DNA of 64,000 bases from Rubripirellula obstinata (GTDB taxonomy: Bacteria; Planctomycetota; Planctomycetia; Pirellulales; Pirellulaceae). The stretch spans positions 56,416-120,415 of the forward strand of contig NZ_LWSK01000005.1 of NCBI RefSeq assembly GCF_001642955.1, written 5' to 3'. This document shows positions 42,858 through 50,208 of the stretch, piece after piece. The notes below the pieces were generated by a model, which did no database searches, was not told the DNA's origin, and worked only from the letters and a program-made list of their open reading frames with translations. The position numbers were made by a program, and so were the translations under genes. The number at the start of each line of letters is the position of its first letter. Position 1 is the first letter of the stretch.

Positions 42858-43901
42858 TTATTTTCGGTAACGCTGGGCGATGACCTCGAACTCATAGCCG
42901 GCACCGCCGGGCTTACTTTCGAAGACCGTTTTTGCGACTTCCGTGATCGAAGGATGCCCCTTGGATGTCGCATAATCCAATTCGATTTTGGCCAGCAAAT
43001 TTTCGAGCTGCTCGGGGATCAGCTTGAACATATTTCGGCCCTGCAGATCGACCCCGGCTTGGTTGTGGATTGAACGTTCGTACTGCATCAGTGGACTTGG
43101 TCGTTTGAACATAAAGTACAAACGCTTTTCAGTACTGGCGTCTTCCAGCCGTCGTGCTTTGGGCGATCCGGCTAGATTGTTCACGATATCGAGTCCGACA
43201 ATTTTGCCGCCAACGGCACCGAGTTCAATTTTGAAGAACTCCAACTGTTTCGCGTATGAAGGTTGATTTTTGGCGGTGAAGTTCAACTGCCATCGCTCCG
43301 AACGCGGGATGATATCTTCGCCTTCGCCCTCGGGGCCCGGCGGTCGGGAATCACCCATTCCGGTACCGGATGTGGTTGCCGTCGCCGCGGTGTCGCTGGT
43401 TGTCAGTGCGCCCGCGACGCTGCTGACTGCGTCGGTGACTGCTTCGATGGTGTCCTGAAGCGTGGGCTCCATCAACTCCTCGACCTCTTCAGCACCCGGC
43501 GGTTCAAAGTCACGTTCAAAACCTTCGGCGTTGTCGCCTCGCCCAGCCGGATTCTCGATGATCGGCGCGATGGCGACCGGTGCGAAGGAGAACCGACTGG
43601 TCAACCAGATGATAAACAGCATCGCGACGAAGACGCCGATGAACAGAATCAGTGCCATGAACAGTGACGTGACGACGTTGAACAGAATCAGTGCCATGAA
43701 CAGTGACGTGACGACGTCGAACTGACTGATGCGAAACTTTTCGCGTTCTTCTTCGCGAGATTGTTTCCTGTCTTGGATCGCCCGTGTTACATCGTTTTCA
43801 GGCGCAGCATCCTCGGCCATGACGCCATCGCGAGTGTCGATACCGTCAATCTGTACATCACGATCGCTTGCTTCGTTAACCGGATCGTTACGCGACGCCA
43901 C
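42858..43901 (-). CDS. Single-pass membrane protein of the ExbB/ExbD cluster, unknown function
   Basis: 347 residues: an acidic cytoplasmic tail of ~55, a membrane stretch that contains an exact 13-residue duplication (VVTSLFMALILF twice, with D or N before it) followed by IGVFVAMLFIIWL, a Thr/Ser/Ala/Glu-rich linker, and an extracytoplasmic alpha/beta domain (from RWQLNFTAKNQPSYAKQLEFF to YEFEVIAQRYRK). The layout recalls TolA/TonB-type partners of ExbB/ExbD, but no TonB motif is seen. It is transcribed just ahead of the ExbB-like gene. Confidence 0.8.
   Translation of the reverse strand: MASRNDPVNEASDRDVQIDGIDTRDGVMAEDAAPENDVTRAIQDRKQSREEEREKFRISQFDVVTSLFMALILFNVVTSLFMALILFIGVFVAMLFIIWLTSRFSFAPVAIAPIIENPAGRGDNAEGFERDFEPPGAEEVEELMEPTLQDTIEAVTDAVSSVAGALTTSDTAATATTSGTGMGDSRPPGPEGEGEDIIPRSERWQLNFTAKNQPSYAKQLEFFKIELGAVGGKIVGLDIVNNLAGSPKARRLEDASTEKRLYFMFKRPSPLMQYERSIHNQAGVDLQGRNMFKLIPEQLENLLAKIELDYATSKGHPSITEVAKTVFESKPGGAGYEFEVIAQRYRK
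43641..43718. repeat. 39-bp exact tandem duplication within a membrane-segment coding region
   Basis: Two adjacent 39-base units differ only at the last base. They begin GAACAGAATCAGTGCCATGA on the plus strand. The duplication is in frame and adds 13 residues to the transmembrane region of the 347-residue protein. Confidence 0.92.
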
Positions 43902-43978
43902 TGAATATCCTAAAAGACACGAGGTTTACTAAAAGACACAGAGAAGATGTTTTGAATCGAAAAAATGCAACATTAGTC

Positions 43979-45682
43979 CTACAGATCATAATCCAAGAAC
44001 ACATACGTGGGATCAACTGAGCGGTACCACCGTCGCCATTTGTCTTGAATTTCTGACATCTCTTGATTCCATTGGCCCATTGCCTCGGCATCATCGACAT
44101 CACTGGGACGATCGGGCATCTCGCCCATGCCGTCAAATTTGCGGCTGATGAACCGAAGGCCGTCACGAGCGAAGCGACGGGTCGGCGTATCGGGGTCACC
44201 GAGTGCGTAAATCAGTGCCGGGACGACTCGCATTTCATCGCTCTTGCCCAACAGTTTTGCTGCGATGCGACGAGCCTGATAAGACCGGCTACCACGAACG
44301 AGTCGCTCGAACCGATCGATTTGGGCGCGGCGGACTTTGGGGTCAGGATCTAACTGCAAGTCATCGGGGATCGACTTGCCCTCGACGTCGCTGCCGCCGT
44401 CTTCTTCAAGAGCCTTCAGCATTTCGACAACACTGACATCGGCCGATTGACCTTTGATTTGCGTGCCATCGACTTTTAGGTTGGTCGTATCTTTGGGAAA
44501 CCCAAGTCCACCGCCCATCGCCCCTGCACCAATCGAAAAAATTGCTTTTTGAGTACTGCGAATCAGGAACAGCAATGCGAACGAGGTGCTACCGGTGGGA
44601 GTGGTGTGCGAGATATCGCTCCAGCCACCTTTTTCGTTTTGATATTTCCTCAATTCTTCAACGCCTTTGTTGTACCAGGCTGGACTCTTGTCCTTAGGCA
44701 AACCGTAAGCAATCTCAACGAAGCTCTCGTAACGTTCAAGCGTGTAAATGATGTAATAATACCAGTCTTTTCCAGCCGATCGTTTGTAAGGTTTTGATTG
44801 AGTGTATCTTCCCAAAAACGCAATTGAATTCTTGATCGGCTTCTGCGAAACATTCGCAGTCTTGCGGCGGCTTTTGTTGGTGTCCTCTTTGTACAATTTG
44901 ATTGCTGTAGGTAATCCTGGAATCCCAGGGTCGTCGTCACTATCCGTGTCGCCCCATAGCCGAAGGGCATCACCGGCTATCAAAAGACTGCTGCCACCGG
45001 CGAGTCCCATCGAATAGGTGGTCTTGGCCTGAGGAATCAACGGCTTTCCCGGACCAGGATCTTTGGCTTGATAAGGCCAGGTGCCGGTGACATCTTGAAC
45101 TCGCAGCAGAAACAGAATCGTTTTAACGACCTTGCCATAGTCAAGCGGGATGCCATTTCGATCAAGCGTCCAGATCGCAAGCATCGCATATTGCGTCTGC
45201 GAAATATCGCCGGTCGCGCCCCCCGGATACCCGAAACCGCCTCCTGGCTGCTGGATTTTGAAAAGCATTTTCTGCAGCTTTTCAAGCTCGTCGCGATACA
45301 CGTTGGGGTCAGCTTCGGCCAGCAACAAAACCGCTACGCCAATGATGTACGTGCGTTCGTGGTCAGACACCGATTTACTGTGGTTGGCAAATTTGACGGC
45401 CTCTTCGATGCCCTTTTTGACCATCGGGACATCGGGATCGTGCATACACTTCAAATGCGCATACGCTGCCAAGATCTGCTCGCCATGCCCTCTTGGCTTG
45501 GTAGTTTCGAGATAAGCTACGCCTCGATCGACCATTTTCTGGACGACAGGATCTTCGGGAGTGTAGGCCCAGCAAGTTGCTGACGAAAACACGCTCAGCA
45601 GGATCGCGAACCCAAGTCCAACACACGATGCCCGAAGGCTGGCGTTTCGACGACGGTTAGTGAAGGGAAAAGATCGTGACAT
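43979..45682 (-). CDS. Secreted protein with terpenoid-cyclase/prenyltransferase-like alpha-toroid and HEAT-like tail
   Basis: About 567 residues after the chosen ATG. N-terminus: basic RRRNASLR, then a signal peptide (GLGFAILLSVFSSATCWA). The body shows the repeated Q/GGG/G motifs of alpha/alpha-toroid proteins (QPGGGFGYPGG; TQYAMLAIWTLDRNGI; YQNEKGGWSDI), as in squalene cyclases and related planctomycete secreted proteins. The last ~120 residues (KVRRAQIDRFERL, ALGDPDTPTRRFARDGLRF) are HEAT-repeat-like. No catalytic DXDD motif was seen, so it is probably a binding rather than a cyclase protein. It is the first gene of the minus-strand ExbB/ExbD cluster. The frame opens 31 codons earlier, but the signal peptide favours this start. 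Confidence 0.85.
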   Translation of the reverse strand: MSRSFPFTNRRRNASLRASCVGLGFAILLSVFSSATCWAYTPEDPVVQKMVDRGVAYLETTKPRGHGEQILAAYAHLKCMHDPDVPMVKKGIEEAVKFANHSKSVSDHERTYIIGVAVLLLAEADPNVYRDELEKLQKMLFKIQQPGGGFGYPGGATGDISQTQYAMLAIWTLDRNGIPLDYGKVVKTILFLLRVQDVTGTWPYQAKDPGPGKPLIPQAKTTYSMGLAGGSSLLIAGDALRLWGDTDSDDDPGIPGLPTAIKLYKEDTNKSRRKTANVSQKPIKNSIAFLGRYTQSKPYKRSAGKDWYYYIIYTLERYESFVEIAYGLPKDKSPAWYNKGVEELRKYQNEKGGWSDISHTTPTGSTSFALLFLIRSTQKAIFSIGAGAMGGGLGFPKDTTNLKVDGTQIKGQSADVSVVEMLKALEEDGGSDVEGKSIPDDLQLDPDPKVRRAQIDRFERLVRGSRSYQARRIAAKLLGKSDEMRVVPALIYALGDPDTPTRRFARDGLRFISRKFDGMGEMPDRPSDVDDAEAMGQWNQEMSEIQDKWRRWYRSVDPTYVFLDYDL

Positions 45683-45821
45683 CTGATGAACCAAAAAATT
45701 CTGGGAGCCGATAAAAACTGAAAAAGAGAGCCCACAACCCAAAAAAATGAGGCTGCGTGAACCGATTGACGGCAAGTTACATCATAGCCTAACATCTGGA
45801 CGTGCCGAATAAGGCACTTTT

Positions 45822-45894
45822 GGTCAGTTAGCTCAGTTGGTAGAGCACGGCCCTGAAAAGGCCGGTGTCCGCGGTTCGAGCCCGCGACTGACCA
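45822..45894 (+). tRNA. tRNA-Phe (anticodon GAA)
   Basis: A 73-base cloverleaf: acceptor arms GGTCAGT/ACTGACC; D-arm GCTC..GAGC with AGTTGGTA loop; anticodon stem CGGCC/GGCCG around CTGAAAA (anticodon GAA); a five-base variable loop; T-arm CGCGG-TTCGAGC-CCGCG; discriminator A. CCA is not encoded. It stands alone, with mobile-element debris starting on its 3' side. Confidence 0.97.
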
Positions 45895-45956
45895 CTCTCT
45901 TTAACCCCCCACCAACCCGATGAAGCACTTGCTTCATTTCATTTTGGGTGGTCTCC

Positions 45957-46027
45957 CGTAGCGAAACTCGCCAAGAGTTTCGGCTTCCAATGAAAGACCG
46001 CCGAAAGTCTTGGCGACTTCCGCTACG
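45957..46027. repeat. Imperfect 27-bp inverted repeat 3' of tRNA-Phe
   Basis: CGTAGCGAAACTCGCCAAGA and its continuation pair with CCGAAAGTCTTGGCGACTTC and its continuation with four mismatches, over a 17-base spacer. It lies between the tRNA and the truncated symporter. Confidence 0.7.
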
Positions 46028-46036
46028 GAATGCGTC

Positions 46037-46244
46037 CTATCGCTTGCCGCACGCCTCAAGAAACGCCGACAGCTCCTGGCGTACTCGCGGGAAAAGCAGG
46101 AATAGACCCAGCATGTTGGGGAAAACCATCGCAAAGATCATCGCGTCAGAGAAATCGATCACTGATCCGAGCGAAATTGCGGCACCGATCACCACGACGA
46201 TGCAAAACAGCAGCTTGTAGGATAAATCAGAAACTCGGCTGCGC
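46037..46244 (-). pseudogene. C-terminal fragment of an AGCS-family Na+/alanine symporter
   Basis: Reading inward from the edge of the insertion sequence, the minus strand encodes VSDLSYKLLFCIVVVIGAAI, then SLGSVIDFSDAMIFAMVFPN, MLGLFLLF and a basic tail ending EACGKR-stop. This is the last part of an alanine/glycine:cation symporter (the VIDFSDAM..AMVFPN motif is characteristic). The preceding ~85 percent of the gene is missing. On the far side of the insertion there is no symporter sequence, so a deletion or rearrangement accompanied the insertion. Confidence 0.85.
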
Positions 46245-46252
46245 CTGGTCCG

Positions 46253-47536
46253 CTAAAAGTTTGGGGTTGCGGCAGCTAGGCGATTGCGCAGGTTTTGTTC
46301 CGTCTGGGAGAGTCCCAAATCCTCTTCGCGAGCAACATGGATGCCCGGCGTTAGCGAGTCTGCCACCCACGCCCGCAGGTGCTTCATCCGGCAGGTCGAG
46401 AGTGCCGTCTGAACCAAATCGATCGTGATCGTGGCCGTCGTTGTTGCGATCGCAAGAACCTGACGCGTGAGACTCGTGTTGTTGTGGTGAAGTAAACGCT
46501 TGCCCTTGCCAATGACCGACTCCAATACCTCAGTGCTGCCAGGGAAACTCTGAGCCTCGGGAAGTGCTTGACACGTTGCCTCGATTTGCTCAGCGGACTG
46601 CTGGATCAAATTTCGGCATGATGGATTGTGAGTCTTGGTTAATAACTCAAGCACCGACGCTGCGGTGTTTCGGTGGTAACCTTCTCGCCGTACGATTTGA
46701 CAGATCGCTTGGCCGACTAAGATGACTTCCAGCCAAGTCGAAATCGAAGAACGATAACTTCGCAACCAACCCAGACGCTTCAACATCATGTCTCTCGGCA
46801 AACGAGCTTTTTGTCGATCACTCAACTTGCCGCAGACCGTGCGGTCAAGTAGCCATAAAGCTCGAGCGGCCCAGCGGACTTCGCGGTCGTAGTTCATGTA
46901 GCGAGCCTTCGTTTTGGGTGTCGGCGGCTTCAAATGCGCCAGCACGCTTTGCCGCAGGAAGTTGGCACACGTGCAGCAGGCTTTGGGATAAGCTTCCCAA
47001 CGTGGGTCGGCTTCAAAAATCGACTTGATGATTCGACTGACCAGATGCACAATGTCGTAAAGCGAGATCACTTCAGGGTGTTGGACCTGAAACAATTCAC
47101 AGCCTTTTTTCAGATCCGAACCACGATCGCTGAGGGTTGCCAGCGGCACACCAAACTGGTCACTCGTCTGCTGCAGTTGATCGCGAACGATTTCTCCATT
47201 GGATTGATCCACCGGGATGATGGCGATCACAGTCAGATCGCTATAGGCCAACGGTCGATTCAATTTCTGGAAGTGGGCCAACGAGATCCCCAAGACCACC
47301 AAGCACTTCTGACTGCCAGCGTTGACAAAGTGATCCATTAGCCAGATCCAATCCGAGCGAACCTGATCGCCCCGCTCGATCAGATACAGGCCGATGCGTA
47401 ACAAGTGGTTCTGGATGGTGGTTTGGCAGGGAGTATCCAGCCCCGTCAATCCTTTGCTTTGATCGGCGATACTTAGGGCACGACTTGCCGCTCGCAGAGA
47501 CAATGCCCCCACGGTCACCAAGCGAATGGCATGCAC
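46253..47536 (-). CDS. Transposase, downstream frame (DDE-type)
   Basis: 427 codons from a GTG, but the frame is open further upstream to the A9 tract near 47659, with protein-like sequence (DPSAILPIGSKDSRSLIVSP) before the GTG. Translation therefore most likely enters by frameshift from the upstream frame rather than starting here. Acidic motifs compatible with a DDE site include VIAIIPVDQSNG, LSDRGSDLKKG and YDIVHLV, and a Trp/Arg-rich region follows (REVRWAARALWLLD). It ends ten bases inside the left terminal repeat region. The reading frame looks intact, so the element may still be active. Confidence 0.82.
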   Translation of the reverse strand: MHAIRLVTVGALSLRAASRALSIADQSKGLTGLDTPCQTTIQNHLLRIGLYLIERGDQVRSDWIWLMDHFVNAGSQKCLVVLGISLAHFQKLNRPLAYSDLTVIAIIPVDQSNGEIVRDQLQQTSDQFGVPLATLSDRGSDLKKGCELFQVQHPEVISLYDIVHLVSRIIKSIFEADPRWEAYPKACCTCANFLRQSVLAHLKPPTPKTKARYMNYDREVRWAARALWLLDRTVCGKLSDRQKARLPRDMMLKRLGWLRSYRSSISTWLEVILVGQAICQIVRREGYHRNTAASVLELLTKTHNPSCRNLIQQSAEQIEATCQALPEAQSFPGSTEVLESVIGKGKRLLHHNNTSLTRQVLAIATTTATITIDLVQTALSTCRMKHLRAWVADSLTPGIHVAREEDLGLSQTEQNLRNRLAAATPNF

Positions 47537-47651
47537 AATGACGTTGGCATCGAAGGGACTTCCTGGAACCGACAGGGCCGAGGCATTGGCTTGAGGGCTT
47601 ACGATAAGGCTGCGTGAATCTTTCGAGCCAATGGGGAGGATCGCGGAAGGA

Positions 47652-47870
47652 TCAGTCGTTTTTTTTTAGCAATTTCAGTTCTGACTCGGCTGTCTCTGCC
47701 CTGACTCGCCAGGAATCACGACTTTTCGTGACGGCACGAACCTGGTTCTCGGTGGTGCGAAGTTTCACTCGCAATGCCGTGTACTTCTGACGCAGTCGTT
47801 CGTGCCCTGTTTTGAGAAGCGCCAGTACCTTGTGGGGCGGTGAGAGGTACTCATCAAGCTTCTTGGTCAT
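47652..47870 (-). CDS. Transposase, upstream frame (frameshift partner)
   Basis: 72 residues with coiled-coil character (LALLKTGHERLRQKYTALRV, then AETAESELKLLKKND). The gene ends just after CTA followed by nine A residues; dropping one A, or a +1 shift, joins it to the long transposase frame. Transcriptional slippage on poly-A or ribosomal frameshifting at such tracts is established for several insertion sequences. It supplies the N-terminus of a fusion of about 540 residues. Confidence 0.78.
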   Translation of the reverse strand: MTKKLDEYLSPPHKVLALLKTGHERLRQKYTALRVKLRTTENQVRAVTKSRDSWRVRAETAESELKLLKKND

Positions 47871-48129
47871 CGCGTTACTCCATCAAAATACGATCGTTCA
47901 TCAAGCCGAAACCGGGAACAAATCTGTCCCCCAAAGAAAACCATGTCAATACCAAAGATTTAGCGGCCCAGCATTTGGCCTAACACGCAAATGCGTCGGC
48001 ACCAGCCCATCGATCTACCCAACCAGCCAACCCGCCTGCGACGTCGCCTTTGTGCGGCCTTGACGCGGACATTTCTTTTAACCGTTGGCCAACGCGGAAC
48101 CTCGAAAACCCAACTACGGAAAGACAAAC

Positions 48130-48699
48130 ATGGCTACGAAGAAAACCACCACCGCTACCAAGACCGCTGCCGCCAAGAAGACTTCGGCAAAGAAATCGGT
48201 CGCCAAAAAGCAACCCGCCAAAACGACGAAGGCGACCACGGCGAAGATGCCGGCCGCTGCGAAAATGAACGCCAAGAAAAAGCTCAGCCAGATCGACGCG
48301 GCCTTGGCGGCCAGCGAAGAAGAGCCGCAACCCGCTGCGTCCATTCGCTTACTGGGCCGATTCAACCGCGTCGGCAACGGGCGGCTTGGTGGCGATGAAC
48401 CGATCGTCATCAAGAACGCCCACCCAGCGATCATCGACAAGAAAACGTTCAAGCGTGTGCAGGCTAAGCGGTCGAAGACCGCAAGCGTCCTAACGGCCGA
48501 ACGCAAGCGAGCGACTACTTGCTGTCGGGCTTGGTCATCTGCGGCAACTCCGGGATGCGCATGTCGGGCCGGCGAGCCTCGGTCGGAACGAACGTCTAAT
48601 ACTATTCGGCGCGCTCATCGATCAGTGGGGTTTCATCGAAGCCCGAAGAAAGCGAACGCCGCTATGCGATCCGCAAGGTCCAACTCGAACCGCTGGTGA
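48130..48699 (+). CDS. Chimeric ORF: Lys/Ala-rich histone H1-like tail fused to recombinase debris
   Basis: 189 codons. The first ~50 residues are a basic Lys/Ala/Thr repeat (ATKKTTTATKTAAAKKTSAK and on), as in bacterial histone H1-like or other DNA-binding proteins, followed by KKLSQIDAALAASEEE, which looks like the start of a separate domain. At about residue 68 the sequence changes to serine-recombinase sequence (NAHPAIIDKKTFKRVQAKR). A frameshift near 48510 then makes the rest meaningless. Probably not a functional gene; it records a deletion that joined two genes. The gap from the insertion sequence to this start holds nothing recognisable. Confidence 0.4.
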   Translation: MATKKTTTATKTAAAKKTSAKKSVAKKQPAKTTKATTAKMPAAAKMNAKKKLSQIDAALAASEEEPQPAASIRLLGRFNRVGNGRLGGDEPIVIKNAHPAIIDKKTFKRVQAKRSKTASVLTAERKRATTCCRAWSSAATPGCACRAGEPRSERTSNTIRRAHRSVGFHRSPKKANAAMRSARSNSNRW

Positions 48700-49314
48700 T
48701 CGGCAAGATAGTGGCGCTACTCGATACGCCGAACATCGAACGCAAATTAAAAGCGGCCGCTGGCCCGCGTTGGAAAGCGACGGCCGACAAGACCACCGAC
48801 ACCAAAGCCATCCGCCAGCGTATCGCCACGCTCGAAAAAAACATTGCCGAAGGCGTTGAACGATTGCTGCTCTTGGACGGCGACGACCAAAACGAGGCGT
48901 CGGCGATGTTGGCCGATTGGCGATCCGAACGACGTTCGCTCGAAGACAAACTGAAAGCCGCCACGCGAACCGGCAACGCCGCGCCCGGGTGTCCGGCAGA
49001 GCGCGAGGCCGCCCGCTTCGCGGCTGAACTGGCCCACCTACAAACGACGTTCGCCAAAGCCGATCCACAGGCGTTACGCAACGCTGTGAAGGGTTTCCAA
49101 ATCGTTTAACCGCGTGGGCATCGCCCCGCGCGTCCACGCGGAACGAAACGCGCGAGGCGAAACGCGCGGGGCGATGCCCACGCGGTTAAACGAACTAATC
49201 CGTGTTTTCCGGGACCAAAACTATTCACGGCGTTGGGCGTTACGGGCCGCCCTGGCGAACGTGATCGAAGGCATTACGCTCTATTGGACCGACGGCGGAA
49301 CACGCAAATGGTAG
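48330..49314 (+). pseudogene. Decayed large serine recombinase (C-terminal half)
   Basis: Pieces of one protein lie in order but in different frames. IVIKNAHPAIIDKKTFKRVQ is a recombinase-domain hallmark. After a frameshift at about 48510 comes DYLLSGLVICGNSGMRMSGR, where the zinc-ribbon cysteines are partly lost. An in-frame TAA stands at about 48597, then a coiled-coil region (LEKNIAEGVERLLLLDGDDQ), KGFQIV-stop, a 90-base palindrome, and resumption with LNELIRVFRDQNYSRRW and NVIEGITLYWTDGGTRKW. The catalytic serine domain is missing. At least three disabling lesions are visible. Confidence 0.8.
49103..49192. repeat. 31-bp perfect inverted repeat inserted in the recombinase pseudogene
   Basis: The arms, beginning CGTTTAACCGCGTGGGCATC, match exactly over 31 bases and flank a 28-base GC-rich centre that repeats parts of the arms. 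Recombinase coding sequence stops on the left side and resumes on the right side, so the element landed in an existing coding sequence. Confidence 0.9.
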
Positions 49315-49377
49315 TTCCAACGCGGCACGATCCGTCTCGGTGGCAGCTTGCGCGTGCTGGCTAGTTGTGCGATCAAA

Positions 49378-50208
49378 TCAATCGATGTTTTCCAGCACAC
49401 GAACCGGTGGGCCTGCGGAAAATTGATACGATTTGTAAGCTGCTAGGCCCAAGAGTGTGGCGGCGCAAATCGTGGCAAAGATGAGTTTTCGCCGGTTTGC
49501 ACTGTCCTCGTCCACCGCCAACATCCGCTTGATTCGATTCAGAGCAAGGGTTGTTACCGATTGCTTTGAATTTGTCTCCGATGAAGCCTTGACAGGCCTT
49601 TTCAAGACCGGCTTGTGGCTGGCCGGATCTTCGTTGGGCACTCGCGTTGGCGATGAATCAACACTCCCAAAATCGTCAGCCTCCAAATCGTCAGCTTCCA
49701 AATCATCAGCTTCCAAATCATTGTCGAGGGACGCTTTTTTGTGTTGACTACGGATCTTCTCGTACCGCTCTTCGCGGTCCATTTCATCTTCAGAGTCCAA
49801 AAAGCCGGCGACGTCGAACGTGTCCCAGGCATCACCCGTATCGATCAAATCAACCGACGAAGATGGATCAACTTGATCAACACGCAAGTGAAAGCCGACT
49901 TTTCCAATTCTTAAAAGATCGCCATCGACCAATTCAACCCAGCACTTTGGTTCAATGATCTCTTCGCCGATCGCGGTTCCGGAGGTGCTGCATAAATCTA
50001 AAACGCGGACGCATTCGCCATCGTAGTGAACCAGACAATGCCTGCGGCTCACTGATTTACTTTTGGGGCGGATCTGACATTCGCCGCTGCGGCCAATCAT
50101 GTAATAGCCCTTTAGCAACGGTGCCTCGATTCCAGCACGACTGCCCGCCGCCAAGACAAGCGTAACGGAAGAACATGGTGCGGCGGATGGCTTGAGCAAA
50201 GGTTGCAT
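49378..50208 (-). CDS. FHA-domain membrane protein
   Basis: 276 residues. The FHA domain (about 15-110) binds phosphothreonine: YYMIGRSGECQIRPKSKSVSRRHCLVHY and LCSTSGTAIGEEII show the GR..., SRRH and N/S-G motifs, with Ser in place of the usual Asn in the xNG motif. A long acidic linker contains a threefold LEADD repeat. One membrane helix near the C-terminus (KLIFATICAATLLGLAAY) leaves a short outside tail. Its ATG directly follows the stop of the kinase gene, so the two are one operon, and the FHA domain is a likely reader of that kinase's phosphorylation. Confidence 0.92.
   Translation of the reverse strand: MQPLLKPSAAPCSSVTLVLAAGSRAGIEAPLLKGYYMIGRSGECQIRPKSKSVSRRHCLVHYDGECVRVLDLCSTSGTAIGEEIIEPKCWVELVDGDLLRIGKVGFHLRVDQVDPSSSVDLIDTGDAWDTFDVAGFLDSEDEMDREERYEKIRSQHKKASLDNDLEADDLEADDLEADDFGSVDSSPTRVPNEDPASHKPVLKRPVKASSETNSKQSVTTLALNRIKRMLAVDEDSANRRKLIFATICAATLLGLAAYKSYQFSAGPPVRVLENID

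Larger units (their letters stand above)
46245..47971 (-). mobile_element. Insertion sequence with ~25-bp terminal inverted repeats and A9 frameshift site
   Basis: The left end reads CTGGTCCGCTAAAAGTTTGG; the inverted right end reads CTGGGCCGCTAAATCTTTGG; both continue with a TTG-containing match, about 20 of 25 bases identical. The interior holds two overlapping transposase frames on the minus strand. No target-site duplication was obvious at the proposed ends. The family is not one I can name with confidence. Total length is about 1.7 kb. Confidence 0.8.

Noticed and set aside
48696..49109. Independent 137-residue coiled-coil protein
   Set aside because: It is in the proper order and orientation to be the C-terminal coiled coil of the decayed serine recombinase, not a separate gene.
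45895..49320. Intact integrated prophage or ICE at tRNA-Phe
   Set aside because: No structural, conjugation or intact integrase genes and no duplicated tRNA end; only fragments and one insertion sequence are visible.
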